A stretch of 38,733 nucleotides of DNA, taken from positions 1 to 38,733 of IMG/VR virus record IMGVR_UViG_3300010885_043740; one strand, given 5' to 3'. The stretch's first letter is position 1. Each line of letters starts with the position of its first letter. The DNA comes from a virus. The notes under the pieces are model-generated. The model saw only the letters and a list, made by a program, of their open reading frames with translations. It was not told the origin of the DNA and ran no database searches. A program made the translations under genes and the position numbers. This document shows positions 14,135-22,554 of this stretch, piece after piece.

Positions 14135-17100
14135 TTAGTAATAATTAAAAAGATTTAATAAAGTATTCATCTCTTCATCTTCAACGACTTGCCACATGTC
14201 TCCTGTTTTCTCATCAACAATAACATCTTCCGAGAAAGGAGCAAATCCAAATGGTAATACATCCTCTTCCTCTTTATCTTTTTTCTCAGCCAGAAGCCTT
14301 TGTCTGAGATCAATATCAATAATATCTTTGAAGTATTGATTGGTTGTTAACCATGAGAACATAACCAGACACATAACAAGATCGTCATTTCTACCAGATT
14401 CCGCTTCAAAGGTTGATCCTTTTTGTACGAACGTTGTTAATTCTGAAAAGATATCATAATCGTTTATTGTTAGAATATTTTCTTCTATTAGAGTTTTTAA
14501 TTTGAGGCACCCAACTTTTTTGGTGTTTTTCTGCATTTTAACACCGAGTTCATACTTACCGGAGAAATTCTGACCGACAAATTGGCCACTTCTAGACTTC
14601 GTTGAACATAACAGCATATTTGGGTACTCGTCATCAATTAAATCTTTAGCAACCTCTCTACCTATTTCGTTTACTTCACACAATAAGAAACTTTGATTAT
14701 ATTGTAATGCAACTTTTTTTACTATGTCCGAATATAATTCAGGTTTAATCTCATTATCTCTATATTTTGCGACTACAGGATAAGGCGCTTTTATTATGTC
14801 AATAATAACAAAAGCACTATAATCTTTCTCAACGCCTTGGGCTGTATCTACAAGGGTTACATACACATGACCAGCTTTTGGTTCTTCATAAACATCTAGA
14901 TTGTTTATTCTTCGTATTGGTGTATTTGTTACAATATTACTTAACTTTGAACCTGAAATAAGAGTTTCTGAAGATCCTAAGAATTCGGTATTAAATTCCT
15001 GATCAAAGTCTTTTTGGCTCGTGTTGGCGATTTGTTGTCGTTTCCATTCTTCGTCTCTTCCAGGAACGTCGGACCAATGAATTTCAAATGGATGATAATC
15101 ATTTGTACCACTTTTCGCTTCAATCCACAACTTATAAAAGTGGTTCATCCCCTTAGGGGTTTGATGACCTAAGAAGTTATTGTAAAGTACGGAGTGACAC
15201 CATTTATCATCGGGGCAATCTGGTAGAGAAACATCAAATACTTCAGCTTCAGATTTTTCTATATTTTTTATAGGAACCCAAATAAGATCTTCTTGAACAT
15301 TATCATCAAGAAAAGTTCTTATGATGTCATTAGATACTTCATAAAAAGATTCTTTAAGATTTAATAATTGTTTTCTAGAAAAGGTCGTAAATGGTCTTTT
15401 TTTTCTTTTTGGAATTAATTTAAGATTTTCAACTTCTGTTGTAATATTTTCTAATATAAATTTAGCAGATCCTGGAACAACATCAGTACGATGTCCAATT
15501 CTGTTAGAATTTTGTATTAAACTATAACGATCATTTTTTCTTTTAAGATTAAACCCTATTTCCTCAAAATATTTGTGAGCGTAATTTCCGGTGATTTCTA
15601 TAGAGTAACATTGAGAAATAACTTTTACTTTTTTTGAGGGTTTTGTTTTTGCGCTATACACTGAGCCTATTATACCTAAATTCGCCAATAAAAGCTGAAC
15701 TTGATTGATCAACTCTTTTGACGTTGAAGTATATGTTACTTTTCCTTTATTAGTAATACAACCATCACCATCAAACATACCTCTTAATAAAGAAGCAATG
15801 TTCTCTTTAGACCAAGATAAAACTTTATCAGGTATAACTTTAAATTTAGCTTTTTTCTTAATATCAAAACCCAAAGTCTTTAAAAATTCTGTTAGATGAT
15901 AAGAATTAATAATATAATGAAAATCATCTACTTTTTTATATTTTATCTCTAATTTATCTAAACTTTCTGAAATATTATCACCACAAGTTATTACGATCTG
16001 TCCACCAATAATATTGCCCGATTTTTTAGAGATTATATCTCTAGCATATCCTTCTGCAATGTATAAACCGATAAAATATGCTATATCTTTGTTTATACAA
16101 TTACAAGAAAATGTGTTTTTATTTTTATTCTTTTTAGGTAAAAATCCAACATAATTATTATTACCAAATATTTGTTGATTATACTTAACCGCAATATAAT
16201 CACCAATTTTTAAATCTCTACTTTTTACATACCCATAAGATCCATTTGAATAAGCCCACAACTTATGATCTTCTGAACATTCTAAACTGTTATACCTAGT
16301 AGTAATAATGTTTGTTTGAGATTTTTTATTATTTACTATTATGTTACTACTGTAAAATTTATTATTACCTCTTACTGTATATTCTGGAACAAAATATGCA
16401 CCTTCTTTATCCTTCTGTATCAAATTTTCTATCTTTCTATATCCTTTCGGTGTTAAAAGATAAGTATCTTTTGTTACACAAGAAACAACGATAATCTTGG
16501 AATTGTTACCAGATGAAATAGTCGGATATACAGATTGCATGAAATTATTAGCTACCTGCTCTGGTACGAACGCATATTCGTCCAACATCAAAAGCGAATA
16601 TGTTCCACCGCGAACTGCTGATGCCGATGTTGAGGCTGCAATAACTTTGGATCCATTTTCTAATTCCATGGATGTCTTATTGCAAGACTTAACACCCTGT
16701 TGCATCCATTTTGGTAGATTCTCGTAAGCAGTCTGTAATCTTGATAAAATTTCTTTAGCCGTTTGTGCTTTGTTTGCTAGAATAGCAATTGAAGTGTGCT
16801 CATCAAAAAGCATATTGTGGATGAGGAACGCAACTGTTGTCGTTGAATTGTGTGTAGGTATAAAAGTTCTTCCACATAAAAATAGGTGATCTTCACTATC
16901 AACTGATAAACAAGCTACAGGTACACTATTAATTTTTTCTATTTTTTGTATGTAAATTCTTTTATCTTGAGATCTAGTCTTTCTATTAACATTAACATTA
17001 TTGCATTTTCTTTGTAAGTTAAAAACTTGTTCGGTTGTTGTAAAAGATACAGTATAATATATTTGTCCTTTTAATCTTTTACTTCGTATTCTTGACTTGA

Positions 17101-18097
17101 TTCCTAAGGAAGAAAGCAATTCCACAAATTGAAGAATTAACGAATAATTTTTTTGATAAAATTCAAAAGATCTACTATTTTTTTTAACAGAACCATCAGT
17201 ATCCATTAAACCCCTTAATAAATTTAACCTATTTTCATAAGATGATCTTAGATATATCTGAGGTATATGTTTATTTCCTAATAAATTATTATTTTTTAAT
17301 TTTTTAAATAAATTTAAACATTTAAATTTAATACAATTTCCTTCTTCTCTTTCGTATTCTACATCTATTTTTTGTTTATAATAATAAAAATCATTTTTAT
17401 GAGCTATTATTCTTCCGCTATCTGAATATCCGTCACCCAACCATAATCCAAGTAAATATGGATCAATCGGTAATACATCATGTATGAAAGTATTCAGAGG
17501 TTTTGAATGTTCAATATAATAAGATCCAGCAAAACCAAAACCTTTTTTATTAGCTTTCTTTAAATTATAAGCATCAAAAATTTCTTTGGAAGAAATTATT
17601 TTTTTTTTCGAATTCCAATATGCGCTATTAACTTCCCATAAATGCTCAGAGTCTGCTACTATGCTATCACCATTGTCAAAGTATAATTTATAACAATCAT
17701 GATTATACATAATATCAGTTTTTTTTATAACACTCACAGAATTACCATTTGGATCTAAAATACTATCTCCGATCTTAATATCACCCATAGTTGTCCATCC
17801 GTTGGGTGTGGGTATGGGTGTATCTAGAGAAAGAGCTTTCCCACTCTGCCTAGGGAGTTTACATATGTTGAATCTTTTGGTGTAAAAATTCTCCAGCATC
17901 TCTTCCTGAAAAGAATAAGGTTTGAAATTAACCAATCCTTCATTAAGAGTTACGATTTTAATATAATTCTTCGCAAAATAAATTGGGTCGTCAGAACACT
18001 TAGCAAGCTCTAGAAGTTGGTCTGGGGCCAGTTCAACTTCTATATTAGCTCTTTTAAGTAACGGATTACCGAGATAGTGTTCTTCCCTTATTGGCAT
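14135..18097 (-). CDS. 17: Large terminase gp17 (packaging ATPase-nuclease) with two inteins
   Basis: The 1320-residue precursor would give about 550 residues after removal of two inteins (T4 gp17: 610). It pumps DNA into the prohead and cuts the concatemer. The ATPase domain has Walker A LPRQSGK/STT (residues 81-87 then 418-420), split by intein 1; Walker B LLMLDE at 502-507; and the coupling motif VVS/TP (539 then 980), split by intein 2. The nuclease domain follows: VDTAQG with Asp1084, LLCEVNEIG with Glu1141, and GRNDDLVM with Asp1238/Asp1239. Both inteins therefore interrupt ATP-hydrolysis motifs, and the unspliced protein should be inactive. It follows the multi-DUF gene and gp16 and precedes gp18. 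Confidence 0.97.
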   Translation of the reverse strand: MPIREEHYLGNPLLKRANIEVELAPDQLLELAKCSDDPIYFAKNYIKIVTLNEGLVNFKPYSFQEEMLENFYTKRFNICKLPRQSGKALSLDTPIPTPNGWTTMGDIKIGDSILDPNGNSVSVIKKTDIMYNHDCYKLYFDNGDSIVADSEHLWEVNSAYWNSKKKIISSKEIFDAYNLKKANKKGFGFAGSYYIEHSKPLNTFIHDVLPIDPYLLGLWLGDGYSDSGRIIAHKNDFYYYKQKIDVEYEREEGNCIKFKCLNLFKKLKNNNLLGNKHIPQIYLRSSYENRLNLLRGLMDTDGSVKKNSRSFEFYQKNYSLILQFVELLSSLGIKSRIRSKRLKGQIYYTVSFTTTEQVFNLQRKCNNVNVNRKTRSQDKRIYIQKIEKINSVPVACLSVDSEDHLFLCGRTFIPTHNSTTTVAFLIHNMLFDEHTSIAILANKAQTAKEILSRLQTAYENLPKWMQQGVKSCNKTSMELENGSKVIAASTSASAVRGGTYSLLMLDEYAFVPEQVANNFMQSVYPTISSGNNSKIIVVSCVTKDTYLLTPKGYRKIENLIQKDKEGAYFVPEYTVRGNNKFYSSNIIVNNKKSQTNIITTRYNSLECSEDHKLWAYSNGSYGYVKSRDLKIGDYIAVKYNQQIFGNNNYVGFLPKKNKNKNTFSCNCINKDIAYFIGLYIAEGYARDIISKKSGNIIGGQIVITCGDNISESLDKLEIKYKKVDDFHYIINSYHLTEFLKTLGFDIKKKAKFKVIPDKVLSWSKENIASLLRGMFDGDGCITNKGKVTYTSTSKELINQVQLLLANLGIIGSVYSAKTKPSKKVKVISQCYSIEITGNYAHKYFEEIGFNLKRKNDRYSLIQNSNRIGHRTDVVPGSAKFILENITTEVENLKLIPKRKKRPFTTFSRKQLLNLKESFYEVSNDIIRTFLDDNVQEDLIWVPIKNIEKSEAEVFDVSLPDCPDDKWCHSVLYNNFLGHQTPKGMNHFYKLWIEAKSGTNDYHPFEIHWSDVPGRDEEWKRQQIANTSQKDFDQEFNTEFLGSSETLISGSKLSNIVTNTPIRRINNLDVYEEPKAGHVYVTLVDTAQGVEKDYSAFVIIDIIKAPYPVVAKYRDNEIKPELYSDIVKKVALQYNQSFLLCEVNEIGREVAKDLIDDEYPNMLLCSTKSRSGQFVGQNFSGKYELGVKMQKNTKKVGCLKLKTLIEENILTINDYDIFSELTTFVQKGSTFEAESGRNDDLVMCLVMFSWLTTNQYFKDIIDIDLRQRLLAEKKDKEEEDVLPFGFAPFSEDVIVDEKTGDMWQVVEDEEMNTLLNLFNYY
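15161..16480 (-). mobile_element. Terminase intein 2: LAGLIDADG intein ending in Gln
   Basis: Residues 540-979 of gp17 (440 aa) form a full intein inserted in the ATPase coupling motif (VVS/TPKG). It starts at Cys540 (CVTKDTYLLTPKG), block B is ECSEDHKLWA with His611, and it ends NNFLGHQ with Gln979 followed by Thr980. A terminal Gln in place of Asn is uncommon but known in active inteins. Two LAGLIDADG motifs are present, YFIGLYIAEGYA with Glu682 and LLRGMFDGDGCI with Asp778, so the endonuclease active-site acids are intact. A long region follows before block F (AEVFDVSLPD). The DNA is visibly more AT-rich than the flanking exteins. Confidence 0.94.
16847..17836 (-). mobile_element. Terminase intein 1: class 3-like LAGLIDADG intein in Walker A
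   Basis: Residues 88-417 of gp17 (330 aa) form an intein inserted in Walker A (RQSGK/STT). It begins with Ala88, not Cys or Ser (ALSLDTPIPTPNGW). Trp101, Cys396 in block F (VPVACLSVDSEDH) and Thr415 in the end PTHN match the Trp-Cys-Thr signature of class 3 inteins, in which the block F Cys makes the first attack. The extein +1 residue is Ser418. Two LAGLIDADG motifs, LLGLWLGDGYSD with Asp222 and LLRGLMDTDGSV with Asp301, suggest an intact homing endonuclease. The DNA contains long A/T runs compared with the flanking gene. Confidence 0.94.
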
Positions 18098-18100
18098 AAA

Positions 18101-19696
18101 TTAGTTACAATTCCAGCGTCTTAGCGCCTTATTGATTCTTGAATCTGGATCTCTAGCGGTTTTTGTGCTAGTTAACTTAGACTTCATCCCAGACATCCGC
18201 CGACAAAAGCTAGCTCTACGGCTTTTCCTTTTACCTGTGGGATTCTTTTCGGTAACAGCGGTCTGTAGTTTAGAACCGGGATTATCTCTCCGATAAGCCT
18301 TTACTGCCTTTTGGCTTAGACCATCAACCTTATCTTTGCGGTTGATTTTCTGCCAGGCTTCCTCTTCATTAACTTGAACCAGTGGCATTTTTGGATTCAG
18401 TTCGCTCACTCTAAAGCTAATGACTTTGGAGCCAGGATATACTTTTTCAACAGCGGCGAAGATCTCTAGTCTTTTAGGAATTCTTACTTGAGGGAAGAAC
18501 ATCTGAGTGACAATAATTTTGTTTCTCCAGTTAAGCATAATATTCATTAATTGACCACTTTGCGATTGAATTCTTACACCTTCTGGTAGATACTCCTCAG
18601 ACTTTGTTCCCCAACTATTAGAGCCAACTTTACGACATTTTGAAAGAGCCAAACTTCCATATGCACTAGGCCAGACATCGTAGCGAGCCTTTACTTTATG
18701 ATAACAAGCATCTTTTTTTGATTTTTCTTTTTTGGCTTCGTAGATTACTTCTTCGGTTTTAACATAAGTTGGTTTAGTTGCTCCACTTTTTTCCGGTTGG
18801 CTTGGATCCTTTCTATTCTTTCTTTTAAAAGCTCTTTCCTCTTCCTTATCTGACATATTTCTTGCCATCTTAGAGCTACCACATTTTGGTGTGGATTTCT
18901 GTCCTGGTTGTCTGGCACAAGGAGCGCCTTTATAAGGACCACCTAATTGAACCCAACCCGGAACCTTTTTTCCTGTTTTTGGGTCGGTTCCACTTGATTT
19001 ACTGATCCAATCTCTAAGACTATTATCCCCAGATTTTGTATCTTCTTTTATAGGTGATTTCTCTACTTTAGAAAGTTTGGAATAATAATCCGGTCTTTCT
19101 GCTAGATGCTGAAGTGCGATGGATTCGGCCTCACTTTTATCTGTGGTGTGTTCCATCTCAACTTTTATTCCACGCTTCAAAGCTTTATCAATTCTTTCTG
19201 GAGTTGTTTTGTGCTTTTTTGCGATTTCATTGACACTCTTATGGGGCTTCATGTCACAGTCACAACCCATCTCAGCGAGAATTCTTTCTGTTAGAGTGGA
19301 TTCTTTAAGTTTTGGTAGATCAACACCTACTTTCTTTTTAACTAATTCTTGATTAGGAAGTTGTTTCCTCTGAGAATCTGACATTCTTCTAAGTTTATCA
19401 GAACCAACTGCGGGTCTTGATTCTTTATGCTTCTCTGGGTTAATACTAAAACTTGATGCTTCATCTAACTCTTCATCCGAACCCAGATACTCAGCAGCAG
19501 TATCAATATAATCAGCACATTTTGTGATTTTTGACTGAACCCACGCCGGAAGTTGTTGATCTGATTTGTTTACTATCTTTCTTAGTTTTGAAACTGATCT
19601 CTCAATACTATCCAGCTCAAGCCGAGCCATATAACCTTCATCGTCTTTCTTTTTACCAGACTGAATTTCTTTATGGTCTTCAGAAAATATTGCCAT
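18101..19696 (-). CDS. Multi-domain protein of phage DUF modules (531 aa), between gp16 and gp17
   Basis: The protein is a string of small basic domains. Residues 22-75 are a helical region. Residues 152-213 (NEIAKKHKTTPERID, GIKVEMEHT, ALQHLAERPDYY) resemble DUF5661. Residues 226-305 (WISKSSGTDPKTGKKVPGW, LGGPYKGAPCARQPGQ) resemble DUF5872. Residues 328-363 (DACYHKVKARYD, WPSAYGSLALSKCRKVG) form another phage module. Residues 375-450 are unrecognised. Residues 458-531 (GLSQKAVKAYRRDNPGSK, RRWNC) resemble DUF6321. Several Cys residues sit at conserved points. Its place between the terminase genes suggests a DNA- or virion-related role, but function is unknown. The domain names are from memory and were not checked by search. 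Confidence 0.8.
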   Translation of the reverse strand: MAIFSEDHKEIQSGKKKDDEGYMARLELDSIERSVSKLRKIVNKSDQQLPAWVQSKITKCADYIDTAAEYLGSDEELDEASSFSINPEKHKESRPAVGSDKLRRMSDSQRKQLPNQELVKKKVGVDLPKLKESTLTERILAEMGCDCDMKPHKSVNEIAKKHKTTPERIDKALKRGIKVEMEHTTDKSEAESIALQHLAERPDYYSKLSKVEKSPIKEDTKSGDNSLRDWISKSSGTDPKTGKKVPGWVQLGGPYKGAPCARQPGQKSTPKCGSSKMARNMSDKEEERAFKRKNRKDPSQPEKSGATKPTYVKTEEVIYEAKKEKSKKDACYHKVKARYDVWPSAYGSLALSKCRKVGSNSWGTKSEEYLPEGVRIQSQSGQLMNIMLNWRNKIIVTQMFFPQVRIPKRLEIFAAVEKVYPGSKVISFRVSELNPKMPLVQVNEEEAWQKINRKDKVDGLSQKAVKAYRRDNPGSKLQTAVTEKNPTGKRKSRRASFCRRMSGMKSKLTSTKTARDPDSRINKALRRWNCN

Positions 19697-19713
19697 TTGT
19701 ATAAAATTAATAA

Positions 19714-20142
19714 TTATTTATTATTCATTTGAGCTTTTAGCATTTTAATAGCTTCTGCGGTAGTTCCAATAAAGACTGCGTTATTATTTGTTACGTTATT
19801 AGTGGTCATCTTTTCAGTCTCCATATCTTTTAACTTAACATGAATATCAATAATTTTCTCTGCGGAATCAACAGTTTGTTTAATAAGTTGAGCGACGACT
19901 TCGTATGCCCTCGCCTGATCTGTTTCTTGTGCCAGTTCAAGAGCACCATCTAGAGCCTCTTGGCTTTTAGAAATGGTTGCATTAAGAACACCAAAAACAT
20001 AATCAATGTCTTTGTCAAGTCTTGAAATTTCAGGATTAACAACAACCTCTACTGGAGATTCTTTTACAATAGAAGTTTCTTCGGGTGTGGATTCAATACC
20101 AAAAGTGGCGTCTAGTTCTTTAAATTTTTTCTGAGTGGCCAT
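19714..20142 (-). CDS. 16: Small terminase gp16
   Basis: The 142-residue protein (T4 gp16: 164) recognises DNA and stimulates the ATPase and nuclease of gp17. A charged N-terminus is followed by a long helical hairpin (DKDIDYVFGVLNATISKSQE, then AQLIKQTVDSAEKIIDIHVK), the coiled-coil core of the family. The C-terminal tail NNAVFIGTTAEAIKMLK matches the T4 pattern of N-A-x-V-F-x-G followed by a short helix. The start overlaps the gp15 stop (TAATG). It is separated from gp17 by the 531-aa gene, unlike T4 where 16 and 17 adjoin. No HNH or intein is seen. Confidence 0.9.
   Translation of the reverse strand: MATQKKFKELDATFGIESTPEETSIVKESPVEVVVNPEISRLDKDIDYVFGVLNATISKSQEALDGALELAQETDQARAYEVVAQLIKQTVDSAEKIIDIHVKLKDMETEKMTTNNVTNNNAVFIGTTAEAIKMLKAQMNNK
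19715..19721 (-). promoter_or_regulatory. Late promoter core ATAAATA before the 531-aa gene
   Basis: The minus strand reads ATAAATA at the end of gp16, overlapping its stop region, about 19 bases before the next ATG. The position is close for a late promoter, so the call is tentative. Confidence 0.4.
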
Positions 20143-21146
20143 TATTCAAAAGTTCCTATGAATGAAAAAGGATCTGAAGGTGGAATTAAATCATCGTCTA
20201 TAGTAGTAATATTTAATACATCTGAACCTTTAACATGTAATTTTGCCGTTGTATCATATGATGCTCTTGTTACATTTAAAATGTTTCCGTCTTTAGAATT
20301 CACATATAATGTTTCGCCGTTTATTACAATAAAAGACTTTTGGTTAATATTTGTCGCATCTGAAACTTCAATAATAGTATCCAAAGTTGTTGCATCTTTA
20401 TTAACTGTAGTGACAACAGTTCCCGTATAATTTCTTGTTGCTTTTGGTGTTACAGTATATCGCACATCTTCAACCTTATTATCACCAGAAGAATCCCCAG
20501 AAATAAAACCAAAGGAAACCTTATCAATAATATTTTTATTTGTATTAGCTGGAGATATTGGAATAAAGAAGAAAATATCTGCTGTGAATTTTAATGTCCA
20601 AATAAGAGATCTTCTTTTTTCAAAATTACCTTCATAATCGTCGGTCATTTCAATATCGGTTAGGGTGAAAATAATATCCCTCTTCTCATTAATTTCTTCT
20701 AATAATACAACACTAACCGTATAACTGGGCCTAAAGTAAGGAAGAATCTGCTCAACAATTTGAAACATATCATCCTCAAGTTTAGTAAAAATACCTAATT
20801 CAAGATATAAGGTGTAAGCAACCGGAAGATATCCAGAACGAGTATTGTTATTAGTATCTCTAGAAATAAAAGATTGTGTTGCGGTAGTTTGTCTTGCGCT
20901 ATCATAACGAAGATTAACAATCTCCATTGACATTCTAGGGAGTGTAATCTGAATTGGCTTACTTAAATCTGGAGATTGTTCTAAGCGTGCTAGAAACTTT
21001 TGTGTTGGACCATAGGCAACAGGAACTCTAATGGTTGATACAACATCACCGTCGTCATTTTTATGTTTGATGTAGATGTTATTGAATAATGTTCCAAAGG
21101 CATAAATTACTCGCCTTAATGATTCGTTATAAAAATGCTGAAACAT
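20142..21146 (-). CDS. 15: Tail sheath stabiliser gp15 (neck), with C-terminal extension
   Basis: The 334-residue protein (T4 gp15: 272) caps the tail end and binds the neck. The N-terminus HFYNESLRRVIYAFGTLFNNI corresponds to the T4 pattern of FYNxSxRR, and ELGIFTKLEDDMFQIVEQIL (residues 116-135) is nearly the T4 segment. Residues about 258-312 form an extra module (INGETLYVNS, NVTRASYDTTAKLHVKG) absent from T4 gp15 and similar to modules in the two giant baseplate proteins here. The start overlaps the gp14 stop (TAATG) and the stop overlaps the gp16 start. Confidence 0.95.
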   Translation of the reverse strand: MFQHFYNESLRRVIYAFGTLFNNIYIKHKNDDGDVVSTIRVPVAYGPTQKFLARLEQSPDLSKPIQITLPRMSMEIVNLRYDSARQTTATQSFISRDTNNNTRSGYLPVAYTLYLELGIFTKLEDDMFQIVEQILPYFRPSYTVSVVLLEEINEKRDIIFTLTDIEMTDDYEGNFEKRRSLIWTLKFTADIFFFIPISPANTNKNIIDKVSFGFISGDSSGDNKVEDVRYTVTPKATRNYTGTVVTTVNKDATTLDTIIEVSDATNINQKSFIVINGETLYVNSKDGNILNVTRASYDTTAKLHVKGSDVLNITTIDDDLIPPSDPFSFIGTFE

Positions 21147-22549
21147 TATATTCTCCCAAAGATGTTATATTCCACATCATCAATAACTTTAGCAGCCTCA
21201 ATCTGAATATCGTTATTTTGAACAAAGGGATTTATGGAGACTCCAATCTGTTGATAGTCAGTAACACTCATAGTTGTGATTCCTGACTGTATTGTATATT
21301 GTGCGCCGGATTCTGCCCCGGTTATAACTTCCCCAGCGACAAAAGATCCAGTCATGTTACCGACTTGAAGGGTATTCGTCGGTTTATCCCATTGCTTCAC
21401 TCTAGCACTATTACCAGTAATATTTCCACTTACAATTTCATTATAATTGAATGTACCGCTGGCACTACTTGATGGATTGCCCACAATAATTTCTGGTACG
21501 GCAGTATAACCTATACCACCTCTCACTATTCTTATTTGGGTTAAAGCTCCATTTTGAATAACACCTCTTAAGATAGCTGTAGTGGAAGCAATACCAATAA
21601 CTGTTATTGTTGGCTCTGCGGTATATCCTGAACCAGGATTTGTTATTGATGTTATACCGAGAACACCATCTGCAATAGTTGCCTCTGCAACGGCTCCAAC
21701 TCCACCACCACCACCGTAAAATGCTACTGAAGGAGGAACAGTATAACCAAAACCCGGATTAGATATTTCTACTCCTTGGACTCTGAATTTAGATTCATCT
21801 GGTTCACAAAGGTCCACAATACCTCCGATCATGGTTGCGATACCAGTAGCGGTTATATTTGAAGAAGCTGAAAATTCAACCGTTGGGGCTCCAGTATATC
21901 CTTCACCACGATTTTTTACAATAACACTTGTTACACCACCATTAACAATTGTACCCGTTAATGTTGCTGTTATTCCAATACCGATTAATTGATAAATTTC
22001 AGTATAGATTTCATTTTTAACAGTCTCATCAATAAAGGAGTATCCAGTATCAATAATTTCATCTTGATATCTGAAAAGTTCACATCTTAGCCCATAAACA
22101 TAATTCTTTTGGAGTTGATAAAATGGTGTCTCGTGGTCAACATATTTTATTTCAAACAATCTATCGCCGAGTGGAAACCAGATAAGATCACCTTCTTTTG
22201 GTCGTGAAGGTAATTCAATATCAGGAATATTCTGGATAAGTGGTGCGATATAATTACTAAAACGTTCCTTTGAAATGATGAGATTCAAGTCTAGTTCGGG
22301 CTTGATACCAAATTTACTTAAAAGAGTTCCAGCACCTTCATATCCTTCGTAAGTGTCAACATAGGCTTCTAAAGGAAATGCTGATGTAAATTGAGATTCA
22401 ATAACCTCTCTTATGACCTTTCTTTTTGTCACATAGAGTCTAGGGAGATAATAAACGTCTATGCCGTGCATTTGAATGCACTCGTTCATTAAGTCCTGAA
22501 GAAGACCTTGTTCAGAGTTAGAGCCTTGTAAAAAGAAAGGATTTAACAT
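21146..22549 (-). CDS. 14: Neck protein gp14 with inserted GYT-repeat region
   Basis: Residues 1-165 match T4 gp14 (256 aa): NECIQMHGIDVYYLPRLYV, AYVDTYEGYEGA, KEGDLIWFPLGDRLFEI and the segment PFYQLQKN. The protein makes the neck ring that joins head and tail together with gp13 and gp15. Residues about 200-355 contain four copies of a beta repeat with the core G-x-GYT-x-x-P (GYT at 217, 268, 308 and 347), followed by a further beta-rich stretch, before the C-terminus (EAAKVIDDVEYNIF). This makes it nearly twice as long as T4 gp14. The stop overlaps the gp15 start. Confidence 0.94.
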   Translation of the reverse strand: MLNPFFLQGSNSEQGLLQDLMNECIQMHGIDVYYLPRLYVTKRKVIREVIESQFTSAFPLEAYVDTYEGYEGAGTLLSKFGIKPELDLNLIISKERFSNYIAPLIQNIPDIELPSRPKEGDLIWFPLGDRLFEIKYVDHETPFYQLQKNYVYGLRCELFRYQDEIIDTGYSFIDETVKNEIYTEIYQLIGIGITATLTGTIVNGGVTSVIVKNRGEGYTGAPTVEFSASSNITATGIATMIGGIVDLCEPDESKFRVQGVEISNPGFGYTVPPSVAFYGGGGGVGAVAEATIADGVLGITSITNPGSGYTAEPTITVIGIASTTAILRGVIQNGALTQIRIVRGGIGYTAVPEIIVGNPSSSASGTFNYNEIVSGNITGNSARVKQWDKPTNTLQVGNMTGSFVAGEVITGAESGAQYTIQSGITTMSVTDYQQIGVSINPFVQNNDIQIEAAKVIDDVEYNIFGRI

Positions 22550-22554
22550 TTAAA

